From contig JAWVZU010000099.1 in NCBI GenBank assembly GCA_033722075.1, forward strand, positions 1 through 12,462: DNA of 12,462 nt. The letters run 5' to 3'. A model generated the notes under the pieces. That model was given only the letters and a program-made list of their open reading frames with translations. It had not been told where the DNA came from and made no database searches. This document shows, in pieces, positions 6,341-12,462 of the stretch (position 1 is the stretch's first letter; every line of letters begins with the position of its first letter). The DNA is from JAWVZU01 sp033722075. Lineage in GTDB: Bacteria; Pseudomonadota; Gammaproteobacteria; Xanthomonadales; SZUA-38. Made by a program: the position numbers and the translations under genes.

Positions 6341-7360
6341 ATGAGCGCAGAAAAATCCGTCCTCATCGCGTCCACCTCCGGCGCCGGCATCCGGCCCGAT
6401 GACCTGATGGGCCTGGCGCGGGCAGTCATCGAAACCGAACGCAACGCCCTCGAGCGGCTGCTGGATCGGATCGACGATTCCTTCGTGCGCGCCTGCCGGC
6501 ACATGCTGGACTGCCGCGGCCGCATTGTCGTCGTCGGCATGGGCAAGTCGGGGCACATCGGTTCCAAGATCGCCGCCACGCTGGCCAGCACCGGCAGCCC
6601 GGCGTTCTTCGTGCATCCGGGCGAAGCCAGCCATGGGGATCTGGGCATGATCACCACGCAGGACGTGGTGCTCGCCCTTTCCAACTCCGGCGAAACCGAC
6701 GAACTGCTGACCATCCTCCCGGTGATCAAACGCCTGGGCGTTCCGCTCATTGCCCTGACCGGCCGCCCCGAGTCTACGCTCGCCAAGAATGCCACCGTGC
6801 ACATCGACGTGAGCGTTGCCGAAGAAGCCTGCCCCCTGGGCCTGGCGCCGACCGCCAGCACCACCGCCGCCCTGGTCATGGGCGATGCGCTGGCGGTGTC
6901 GCTGCTCCAGGCGCGGGGCTTCACTGCGGAAGATTTCGCCCGCTCCCATCCGGCCGGCCAGCTGGGCCGCCGGCTGCTCCTGCATATCTCGGACATCATG
7001 CACACGGGCGATGCGGTGCCCAAGGTCACGGCGGCCACGCCGGTGGACAAGGCCATCTTCGAGATGACCCTGAAGGGCCTGGGCATGACGGCCATCATGG
7101 ACGACCAGGATGAGCTCCTGGGCGTATTCACCGACGGCGACCTTCGCCGGACGCTGGACGCGGAGGTGGATCTCAAGACCACCGACGTGGCGAGCGTCAT
7201 GACCCGCAATTGCAAGACCATCACTCCGGACAAGCTGGCCGTGGAAGCCGCCGAACTGATGGAGAAGCACAAGATCCAGGGGCTGCTGGTGGTCGGCGAG
7301 GACGGCCGCCTGGTCGGCGCCCTGAACATCCACGACCTGTTCCGCGCCGGGGTGGTCTGA
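6341..7360 (+). CDS. kdsD: D-arabinose-5-phosphate isomerase
   Basis: KdsD interconverts ribulose-5-phosphate and arabinose-5-phosphate, the first step towards Kdo of LPS. The 339-residue protein has an N-terminal SIS sugar-phosphate isomerase domain (about residues 40-190) with GMGKSGHIG (66-74), FVHPGEASHGDLG with His92 and His98, SNSGETDE (114-121) and EACPLGLAPTASTT. Two CBS domains follow: DIMHTGD to FTDGDLRR (about 215-272), and SVMTRN to HDLFRAGVV (about 280-339). It matches E. coli KdsD throughout. The ATG at 6341 has CGGA ten bases upstream. The TGA is followed immediately by the GTG of kdsC with no gap, so coupling is likely. Confidence 0.97.
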   Translation: MSAEKSVLIASTSGAGIRPDDLMGLARAVIETERNALERLLDRIDDSFVRACRHMLDCRGRIVVVGMGKSGHIGSKIAATLASTGSPAFFVHPGEASHGDLGMITTQDVVLALSNSGETDELLTILPVIKRLGVPLIALTGRPESTLAKNATVHIDVSVAEEACPLGLAPTASTTAALVMGDALAVSLLQARGFTAEDFARSHPAGQLGRRLLLHISDIMHTGDAVPKVTAATPVDKAIFEMTLKGLGMTAIMDDQDELLGVFTDGDLRRTLDAEVDLKTTDVASVMTRNCKTITPDKLAVEAAELMEKHKIQGLLVVGEDGRLVGALNIHDLFRAGVV

Positions 7361-7897
7361 GTGCTCTCCCGGGGCGAGCTGCTGGAACGAGCCCGCCGCG
7401 TCGAGCTGGCGGTCTTCGATGTCGATGGCGTACTCACCGACGGCCTGCTCCATTACACGGAGGATGGTCGTGAGATGAAATCGTTCTGCTCCCAGGACGG
7501 GCTTGGTCTGAAACACCTGATGAAAGCGGGCGTCACAGTAGCCGTGATCACCGGCCGCGAGTCCCCCATCGTCACCCACCGGATGGCCGAACTGGGCATC
7601 GACCATGTCTACCAGGCCCGGGCCGACAAGGGCGATACCTTCACCCATCTCGTGAGCGCTCTCAAACTGGAACCGGGCCAGACCCTCTTCGTAGGCGACG
7701 ACCTGGTGGATCTTCCGGTGATGACCATGGCCGGCCTGGCCGTCGGCGTGCCGAACGGTCACCCGCGCGTCGCCGACTTCGCCGACTGGATCACCCCCAG
7801 GGCGGGCGGTCGGGGCGCGGCACGCGACGTGTGCGATCTGCTGCTCGAAGCGCGCGGCCTGCTGGACGAACTCGTGAGCAACTACCGCAGCCCGTGA
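7361..7897 (+). CDS. kdsC: 3-deoxy-D-manno-octulosonate 8-phosphate phosphatase
   Basis: KdsC removes phosphate from Kdo-8-phosphate to release Kdo for LPS inner-core synthesis. The 178-residue frame shows the four HAD motifs of the capless, tetramer-forming C0 subfamily: DVDGVLTDG with nucleophile Asp20 and acid/base Asp22, ITGR with Thr64, Lys90 in ARADKGDTF, and GDDLVDLPVM with Asp113, Asp114 and Asp117. The C-terminal GGRGAARDVCDLLL is the family tail that reaches into the next subunit's active site. The start is GTG at 7361, directly after the kdsD stop. The stop overlaps the lptC GTG by four bases. Being next to kdsD gives two enzymes of the same pathway. Confidence 0.97.
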   Translation: MLSRGELLERARRVELAVFDVDGVLTDGLLHYTEDGREMKSFCSQDGLGLKHLMKAGVTVAVITGRESPIVTHRMAELGIDHVYQARADKGDTFTHLVSALKLEPGQTLFVGDDLVDLPVMTMAGLAVGVPNGHPRVADFADWITPRAGGRGAARDVCDLLLEARGLLDELVSNYRSP

Positions 7898-8451
7898 GCA
7901 ACCCGCGAATCGCCGCCTTCGTGATTCTGATTGCCCTGGCGATCATCACCCGGATCCTGGTCCTGCGCGACCAGCAGTCCGAACGGCCCGCAGGGCTACC
8001 CGAGGCGCGCTCGGACTACGCCCTGCTCGATTTCGAGCTCACCGCAATGGATCATTCCGGCCAGCGCAGCTTCAACCTGGTCGCCCCGCGGCTCGAGAAG
8101 GATCCGACCGACGAGTCGGCAAAGGTCGTCGAGCCAAAGGTGGACCTGTACGATGAAGCGGAACTGAACTGGCGCGTCACCGCCGACACCGGTTGGGTGC
8201 GTGGGGACGGCGGCGAAATCCGCCTGTCCGGCAATGTCGCGCTCGAGAGTCAGCACAGCGAGCCGGTGACGGTCAACTCGGAAGCCCTGGTGATCTTTCC
8301 GGAGAGGCGCCAGGTCACCACCCCGGCGGAGGTCGTACTGCGCCGGCAAAACAACACCATGACCGGGAAAGGCCTGCGGGCCGACCTGGAAAGCAATCGA
8401 TGGGAGCTACTTTCGGATGTCAAGACCCGCTTTGACACGATTGAAGGCTAG
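7894..8451 (+). CDS. lptC: LPS export system protein LptC
   Basis: LptC links the inner-membrane LptBFG transporter to the periplasmic LptA bridge. The 185-residue product starts at GTG 7894 (GTGA overlap with kdsC) as VSNPRIAAF and has a single membrane helix (about residues 6-22, rich in I/A/L). An LptA-fold beta-jellyroll follows, with SFNLVAPRLEKDPTDESAKVVEPKVDLYD and WRVTADTGWV..DGGEIRLSGNV. LptC proteins are weakly conserved; the topology, the size and the place between kdsC and lptA make the call secure. A longer frame starting at 7831 lies inside kdsC and is not needed. The 3' end overlaps lptA by 35 bases. Confidence 0.94.
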   Translation: MSNPRIAAFVILIALAIITRILVLRDQQSERPAGLPEARSDYALLDFELTAMDHSGQRSFNLVAPRLEKDPTDESAKVVEPKVDLYDEAELNWRVTADTGWVRGDGGEIRLSGNVALESQHSEPVTVNSEALVIFPERRQVTTPAEVVLRRQNNTMTGKGLRADLESNRWELLSDVKTRFDTIEG

Positions 8452-8965
8452 CCGGGGCCATGCCCGGAGACCGGGCGTCTGGATTCTCTGTGCCGCCCTG
8501 GGCGCCGGGCTGGCCGATCCGCTGGCGGCCAAGACGGCCGACCGGGACCAACCAGCCGAGATTGAAGCCGGCCACTTCCTTGACGATCCCCAGTCCGGCA
8601 CCCGGGTGTTCAGCAACGGCGTCACGATGCAGCAGGGAACCCTCAACGTGGAAGCGCAAACGGCTACCGTTTACGTCACCGACGGAGGCAATCTGGCCCG
8701 GATCGTCCTCGAGGGCGCGCCCGTGGTCTGGCGCGAAGAGCTCGATTCCGGCGAGAAGCTGACCGCGCGCGCCGGACTGATCGACTACGACTTCGATGCC
8801 GACAAGGTGCTGCTCGAAGAGGATGTGGTTATCGACCGCGGACCGCACCGGATCAGCGGACCGTCGGTGCGCTACGACCTGAAGACCAGCAAGCTTGACT
8901 CGGCCACCGACCAGGGCCGCATCAAGGTCCGGATCACGCCCCAGGGCGACGCCGGGAATCCGTGA
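8417..8965 (+). CDS. lptA: LPS transport periplasmic protein LptA
   Basis: LptA forms the periplasmic bridge along which LPS moves from LptC to LptD. The 182-residue protein has a signal peptide with an unusually long basic front (about 20 residues), a hydrophobic core VWILCAALGAGLA and a likely cleavage after LAA at residues 36-38. The mature part has QPAEIEAGHFLDD, FSNGVTMQQGTLNVEAQTATVY and later YDFDADKVLLEEDVVI, the repeated strand pattern of the OstA-like fold. ATG 8417 has GGGAG ten bases upstream and is preferred; TTG 8441 would shorten the signal peptide and cut the lptC overlap from 35 to 11 bases. The stop overlaps the lptB GTG by four bases. Confidence 0.94.
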   Translation: MSRPALTRLKASRGHARRPGVWILCAALGAGLADPLAAKTADRDQPAEIEAGHFLDDPQSGTRVFSNGVTMQQGTLNVEAQTATVYVTDGGNLARIVLEGAPVVWREELDSGEKLTARAGLIDYDFDADKVLLEEDVVIDRGPHRISGPSVRYDLKTSKLDSATDQGRIKVRITPQGDAGNP

Positions 8966-9711
8966 CTTCCGACAACGGCCAGCAAGGCCAGGTCCTCAGG
9001 GCCCGGGGCCTTGGCAAGAACTATCGCGGCCGGGCGGTGATCCGCGACTGTTCGCTGGAAGTGCGCCAGGGCCAGACCGTCGGCCTGCTCGGGCCCAACG
9101 GCGCCGGCAAGACCACCTGTTTCTACATGATCGTCGGCCTGGTGAGCTGCGACGAGGGGCAGATCCTGCTGGACGAGACCGACATCACCCGCCTGCCCAT
9201 GAACCGTCGCGCCCGCCTGGGCATCGGCTACCTGCCCCAGGAACCCTCCGTATTCCGGCGCCTGACGGTCCAGGAGAATATCCTCGCCGTGCTGGAGATG
9301 CGCCAGGACCTCCCCCGCGACGCGCGCGAGAACGAACTCGAATCGCTCCTCGACGACCTGCAGATCGGCCACATCCGCCGCCAGGCCGGGATCACCCTGT
9401 CGGGGGGTGAGCGACGGCGGGTGGAAATCGCCCGGGCGCTGGCCGCCGCGCCGCGATTCATCCTCCTCGACGAACCGTTTGCCGGGGTCGATCCGATTTC
9501 GGTGATGGAAATCCAGCGCATTGTTCGCCATCTCAAGGCGCGCGGGATCGGCGTGCTGGTGACCGATCACAATGTGCGCGAGACCCTGGGCATCTGCGAC
9601 GAAGCCTACATCCTGAACGAGGGGCAGGTCCTGGCCGCCGGATCACCGATGGATATCCTGGCCAACGAGCAGGTTCGCGAGGTCTACCTCGGCCGAGACT
9701 TCCGGCTTTGA
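8962..9711 (+). CDS. lptB: LPS export ABC transporter ATPase LptB
   Basis: LptB is the cytoplasmic ATPase that powers LPS extraction by LptFG. The 249-residue protein has Walker A GPNGAGKTT (44-52), Q-loop LPQEPSVF (Gln93), the coupling-site Phe98 and RRLTVQENI, ABC signature LSGGE (146-150), Walker B FILLDEPFAGVDP with catalytic Glu171, and H-loop His203 in VLVTDHNVRETL. It ends in EQVREVYLGRDFRL, as is usual for LptB. The start is GTG 8962, overlapping the lptA stop (GTGA). lptF and lptG are not in the window; in most gammaproteobacteria they lie elsewhere. It is followed after 49 bp by rpoN, the usual order. Confidence 0.97.
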   Translation: MTSDNGQQGQVLRARGLGKNYRGRAVIRDCSLEVRQGQTVGLLGPNGAGKTTCFYMIVGLVSCDEGQILLDETDITRLPMNRRARLGIGYLPQEPSVFRRLTVQENILAVLEMRQDLPRDARENELESLLDDLQIGHIRRQAGITLSGGERRRVEIARALAAAPRFILLDEPFAGVDPISVMEIQRIVRHLKARGIGVLVTDHNVRETLGICDEAYILNEGQVLAAGSPMDILANEQVREVYLGRDFRL

Positions 9712-9722
9712 TGCCGTGGGCC

Positions 9723-9728
9723 TAGAAT
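9723..9728 (+). promoter_or_regulatory. Possible -10 element for rpoN
   Basis: TAGAAT in the 49-bp lptB-rpoN gap fits a -10 box and would start transcripts about 27 bases before the rpoN TTG. The bases 17 upstream (TTCCGG, 9700-9705, at the end of lptB) match the -35 consensus only at TT, so support is weak; read-through from the lpt genes is at least as likely. Confidence 0.25.
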
Positions 9729-9760
9729 AGAACCCTGTCCATCATTCCTCGGCGCCATAC

Positions 9761-11188
9761 TTGAAACCCGCGCTCCAACTACGCTTCAGTCAGCAGCTCA
9801 CGATGACGCCGCAGCTCCAGCAGGCGATCAAGCTGCTGGCGTTGTCCTCCCAGGAACTGGAAGCGCAGATCATCGAGGCACTGGAAACCAACCCGATGCT
9901 CGAGCGGGTCGAAGGCGAAGAAGCCAACGAAGACACCACCGCGGAGATCGAGCTGCGCGAGGCCCAGCAGGAGGCGGAACAACCCGAGGACCTCGCGCTG
10001 ATGGCCTGGGAGCGGACGCCGAGTCAGCCGACCAGCGGCGCCACCGGGCCTCGCCGGAACTATGACGGCGGCGACCGCCAGCTGGAGATCCCCGACGACG
10101 AGGCCGACGATCTGCTGGAACACCTGCTCTGGCAGCTGAACCTGTCGCGCGTCTCGGAACGGGACATGGCCATCGGCATCGCCATCATCGAGGCCATCAA
10201 CGAGGACGGCTACCTGACCGAGGATCCTTCGGCTCTGCAGTCGAGCCTGGCGCCGGACCATGAAGTCGACCTGGATGAGATCGAAGCCGTCCTGCACCGC
10301 ATCCAGCGCTTTGATCCGGTAGGCGTGGCCGCCCGGGACCTCGCCGAATGCCTGCAGGTACAGCTCGACGTGCTGGAAGACGATACACCCGGCCGCAAAC
10401 TGGCCGGTCGCATCGCAGCCCACCACCTGGACCTCCTGGCGCAGCAGGATCTGGCCGCGCTGAGACGGAAGCTCGAGTGCGACGAGGATGAACTGCGCGA
10501 AGCGATCGCGCTGGTCCGCTCGCTGGACCCGCGGCCCGGTTCACGCATCTCGAGCGGCCACACCGAGTACATACGTCCGGACGTTGTCGTCGAGCGGGTC
10601 GAAGATCAGTGGCGCGTGCGGCTGGCCGGCAACACCTTTCCGCAGATCACCATCAACGACTACTACGCCAGCCTCATCGGCAAGGCCGACAAGCAGGACG
10701 CAGAATACCTGCGGTCGCAGCTGCAGGAAGCGCGCTGGCTGCTGAAGAGCCTGGAGACGCGGTCCGATACGCTCATGCGCGTGGCCACTGCGATCGTCGC
10801 CCACCAGCAGGATTTCTTCGACTATGGGCCGGAAGCCATGAAGCCACTGGTCCTGAGGGAGATCGCCGAGGTCATCGACATGCACGAATCGACCGTGTCC
10901 CGGGTGACCTCGCGCAAGTATATGCGAACCCCCCGGGGTGTCTTCGAGCTGAAATACTTCTTCTCCAGCCACGTCGGTACGAGCGACGGCGGCGAGTGCT
11001 CGGCGACGGCCATTCAGGCCATGATCAAGAAGCTCATAGACGAAGAACCGGAACGCAAGCCATTGAGTGATGCCAAGATTGCATCCATACTGAATGATAG
11101 AGGGATAGATATCGCCCGCCGGACGGTGGCCAAATACCGAGAAGCAATGAACATCCCGGCCTCCAGCAAACGCAAACGCCTGATCTGA
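9761..11188 (+). CDS. rpoN: RNA polymerase sigma-54 factor
   Basis: RpoN directs RNA polymerase to -24/-12 promoters that need an enhancer-binding AAA+ activator. The 475-residue protein has the full layout: glutamine-rich region I LQLRFSQQLTMTPQLQQAIKLL (activator contact), acidic region II (about residues 50-115), the core-binding domain with AINEDGYLTED and FDPVGVAARDLAECLQVQL, a helix-turn-helix LREIAEVIDMHESTVSRVTSRKYM, and the RpoN box ARRTVAKYR (452-460) that reads the -24 element. The start is a TTG at 9761; it yields the conserved MKPALQL beginning, and no in-frame ATG lies upstream. The rare start and lack of a strong Shine-Dalgarno sequence suggest low translation, suitable for a scarce sigma factor. 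Confidence 0.97.
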   Translation: MKPALQLRFSQQLTMTPQLQQAIKLLALSSQELEAQIIEALETNPMLERVEGEEANEDTTAEIELREAQQEAEQPEDLALMAWERTPSQPTSGATGPRRNYDGGDRQLEIPDDEADDLLEHLLWQLNLSRVSERDMAIGIAIIEAINEDGYLTEDPSALQSSLAPDHEVDLDEIEAVLHRIQRFDPVGVAARDLAECLQVQLDVLEDDTPGRKLAGRIAAHHLDLLAQQDLAALRRKLECDEDELREAIALVRSLDPRPGSRISSGHTEYIRPDVVVERVEDQWRVRLAGNTFPQITINDYYASLIGKADKQDAEYLRSQLQEARWLLKSLETRSDTLMRVATAIVAHQQDFFDYGPEAMKPLVLREIAEVIDMHESTVSRVTSRKYMRTPRGVFELKYFFSSHVGTSDGGECSATAIQAMIKKLIDEEPERKPLSDAKIASILNDRGIDIARRTVAKYREAMNIPASSKRKRLI

Positions 11189-11209
11189 ATGCTCTTTTCT
11201 TTAGAATTT

Positions 11210-11266
11210 CACGCGAGAACCCACGTCGGATCCGCCCTCAGAGTCGGCCCGTGCCGCTCTCGCGTG
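11210..11266 (+). repeat. Perfect 9-bp inverted repeat in the rpoN-hpf gap
   Basis: CACGCGAGA (11210-11218) and TCTCGCGTG (11258-11266) are exact reverse complements with 39 bases between, which themselves contain an 8-bp palindrome CGGATCCG (11227-11234). The structure ends 20 bases before the hpf ribosome-binding site and starts just after a TAGAAT hexamer (11202-11207) that could be a -10 box. If transcription starts at about 11213, most of the stem would be in the hpf leader RNA. No T-run follows, so it is not an intrinsic terminator of rpoN. Confidence 0.45.
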
Positions 11267-11285
11267 CGCCAATCGGCAACCCACG

Positions 11286-11292
11286 AAGGAGG
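11286..11292 (+). promoter_or_regulatory. Strong Shine-Dalgarno sequence of hpf
   Basis: AAGGAGG lies 6 bases before the ATG at 11299. It is the best ribosome-binding site in the window and fixes the hpf start there rather than at the upstream GTG at 11251. It contrasts with the weak sites of rpoN and lptB and predicts much higher translation of hpf. Confidence 0.85.
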
Positions 11293-11298
11293 AATGCC

Positions 11299-11622
11299 AT
11301 GCAAGTGAACCTGACCGGTCAGAACATCGACCTCACCGATCCGATCCGCCAATACGTCGAAACCAAGTTCGATCGGATCCGCAGGCATTTTGATAACCTG
11401 ATCGATGCGCATGTGGTCCTCAACGTCGAGAAACAGACCCACCACGTCGAGGCCACGCTGGCAATCAGCGGCCGCAAGATCTTCGCCGAATCCACCGATG
11501 GCGACATGTATGCCGCCATCGACGCCATGATCGACAAGCTGGACCGGCAGGTACTGAAGCACAAGGAAAAGATGCAGGACCACCACCACGAGGTCCCGCA
11601 CAAGAACATCCACGTCGGCTGA
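11299..11622 (+). CDS. hpf: Ribosome hibernation promoting factor, short form
   Basis: HPF binds the 30S decoding region and promotes inactive 70S/100S ribosomes in slow growth. The 107-residue protein is the short gammaproteobacterial type, without the C-terminal dimerisation domain of long HPF. It shows MQVNLTGQNIDLTDPIRQYV (strand and helix), KFDRIRRHFDNLIDAHVVLNVEK, THHVEATLAISGRKIFAE, and DMYAAIDAMIDKLDRQVLKHKEK, the lysine-rich helix that meets rRNA. The tail is unusually histidine-rich (DHHHEVPHKNIHVG). The start is set by AAGGAGG. It is 110 bp after rpoN and 19 bp before ptsN, the conserved order. Confidence 0.96.
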   Translation: MQVNLTGQNIDLTDPIRQYVETKFDRIRRHFDNLIDAHVVLNVEKQTHHVEATLAISGRKIFAESTDGDMYAAIDAMIDKLDRQVLKHKEKMQDHHHEVPHKNIHVG

Positions 11623-11641
11623 CAGCACGGAAGCCACCTCA

Positions 11642-12112
11642 ATGCACGTGATTGATCTCCTGACGCCGGCTCGCATCGCCGTGCGGGAACCGGCGCGGAG
11701 CAAGAAGCGGGCCCTGGAAATAGTGGCCCGCCTTCTTGCCACGGACCAGCCGGATCTGAACGAGCGGTCCATCTTCTCGAGCCTGTGTGCCCGGGAGAAG
11801 CTCGGCAGCACCGGTTTTGGTAAGGGGGTTGCCCTGCCCCACGGACGGCTCCAGGACAGCGATACGGTATCCGGCGCGTTCGTGCTGCTGAAGGAACCGG
11901 TCGAATTCGAAGCGACCGATCAGCAACCGGTCGATCTGCTGTTCGCCCTCGTCGTTCCCAGCCATTGCGAGGAGCGCCACCTCGAACTGCTGGCTCAGCT
12001 TGCCGATCTGTTCAACGATCCGGCCCGCCGCGAAGCCCTGCGCGCCGCGGACGACGCCCAGGCGGTCCTGCAACTGTTGGAGGACTGGCAGACCGAGCGC
12101 GTCCTTGGATGA
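11642..12112 (+). CDS. ptsN: PTS IIA-like nitrogen regulatory protein (EIIA-Ntr)
   Basis: PtsN is the end phospho-acceptor of the nitrogen PTS (PtsP-NPr-PtsN), which regulates rather than transports; in E. coli it acts on potassium uptake and other targets. The 156-residue protein has the EIIA fold with the phosphorylated histidine in GVALPHGRL (His67), preceded by REKLGSTGFG, and PVDLLFALVVPSHCEERHLELLAQLADLF, typical of the family. ATG 11642 matches the usual family start before IDLLTP. Its TGA overlaps the hprK ATG by four bases (ATGA), so the two are probably translated together. hpf lies 19 bp upstream. Confidence 0.96.
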   Translation: MHVIDLLTPARIAVREPARSKKRALEIVARLLATDQPDLNERSIFSSLCAREKLGSTGFGKGVALPHGRLQDSDTVSGAFVLLKEPVEFEATDQQPVDLLFALVVPSHCEERHLELLAQLADLFNDPARREALRAADDAQAVLQLLEDWQTERVLG

Positions 12113-12462
12113 ACCAGTCGATTTCAGCTGCGGAGCTGTTTCGCAGCCTTAAGGACCGTCTCCAGCTGAGCCGCGCTGCTGGACCGGAAGGGGAGAACCG
12201 GGCCGTGGCGGCCACCGACAGTCCGGAACTGCGCCCCTCCCTGTGCGGTTTCCTCAACCTGGTGCACCCCAACGACATCCAGGTTCTGGGCCTCGAGGAA
12301 CTGCGCTACCTGGACTCGCTGGATTCCCGCAAACGCTGGGAAACGATCGCCGCCATCATTGCCGACAAGCCCGTCGCCCTGATCGTGTCGGACGACCTGA
12401 TGGTTCCCGACGACCTCGCGGAAGGGGCCGAGGAAAGTCGCATGCCCCTGTGGCGGTCGCCC
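12109..12462 (+). CDS. hprK: HPr kinase/phosphorylase, N-terminal part
   Basis: The first 118 codons run open to the right edge. HprK phosphorylates, and dephosphorylates, a serine of HPr. The visible part is the N-terminal domain: after a variable stretch (1-40), RPSLCGFLNLVHPNDIQVLG (about 42-61), then ELRYLDSL, then a segment ending in KPVALIVSDDLMVPDDL, matching the family pattern of a substrate-site name-giving block followed by a strand reading 'I(I/V)xxDL'. The catalytic C-terminal domain with its Walker A and HPrK signature lies beyond the edge and cannot be checked. The ATG overlaps the ptsN stop (ATGA). Gene order ptsN-hprK is known from Xanthomonas-like and beta/alphaproteobacterial PTS-Ntr loci; enterobacteria have rapZ here instead. 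Confidence 0.88.
   Translation, partial: MNQSISAAELFRSLKDRLQLSRAAGPEGENRAVAATDSPELRPSLCGFLNLVHPNDIQVLGLEELRYLDSLDSRKRWETIAAIIADKPVALIVSDDLMVPDDLAEGAEESRMPLWRSP

Noticed and set aside
5780..7762. A 660-codon open frame on the minus strand opposite yrbG, kdsD and kdsC.
   Set aside because: It is antisense to three clear genes with conserved motifs. Its protein is rich in His, Gln, Gly and Asp without any recognisable domain, as expected from the reverse of GC-rich codons.

Overview
The window reads as a conserved core-genome segment of a GC-rich gammaproteobacterium. An LPS-making Gram-negative is indicated by kdsD-kdsC and lptC-lptA-lptB. The gene order (ibaG-murA facing away from yrbG-kdsD-kdsC-lptCAB-rpoN-hpf-ptsN) is the classical gammaproteobacterial one. 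The presence of hprK directly after ptsN points away from enterobacteria, towards lineages near Xanthomonadales/Chromatiales; this placement is an inference from gene order and protein resemblance. Almost every base is coding. I saw no transposase, phage gene, CRISPR array, tRNA or rRNA.

Left part (1-3564): on the minus strand, the start of a CDP-alcohol phosphatidyltransferase runs off the left edge, preceded by an exported DUF2066 protein. Divergent from these, across a 77-bp gap, is purM-purN (steps 5 and 3 of de novo purine synthesis), followed by an exported DUF3108 protein.

Middle (3583-5323): ibaG and murA form a minus-strand pair coupled by a one-base stop/start overlap. murA converges on the DUF3108 gene with only 18 bp between them. 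A 233-bp non-coding gap separates ibaG from the divergent yrbG. In enterobacteria mlaFEDCB lies beside ibaG at this point; it is not here.

Right part (5324-12462): one long plus-strand cluster. A Ca2+/Na+ antiporter-type protein (yrbG) is followed by two Kdo-pathway enzymes (kdsD makes arabinose-5-phosphate; kdsC dephosphorylates Kdo-8-phosphate) and then the LPS export bridge parts lptC, lptA and the ATPase lptB. Sigma-54 (rpoN), the ribosome hibernation factor hpf, the nitrogen PTS protein ptsN and the start of HPr kinase hprK complete it. Several junctions overlap by 1-4 bases (GTGA, ATGA), and five of the eleven complete and partial starts from yrbG onward or at its operon joints are non-ATG, which suggests translational coupling and tuned expression.

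I found no convincing new system. The points worth a second look are small: a perfect 9-bp inverted repeat in the hpf leader, hairpins at the DUF3108/murA junction and upstream of yrbG, the missing mla block, the two uncharacterised exported proteins bracketing purMN, and the ptsN-hprK pairing.
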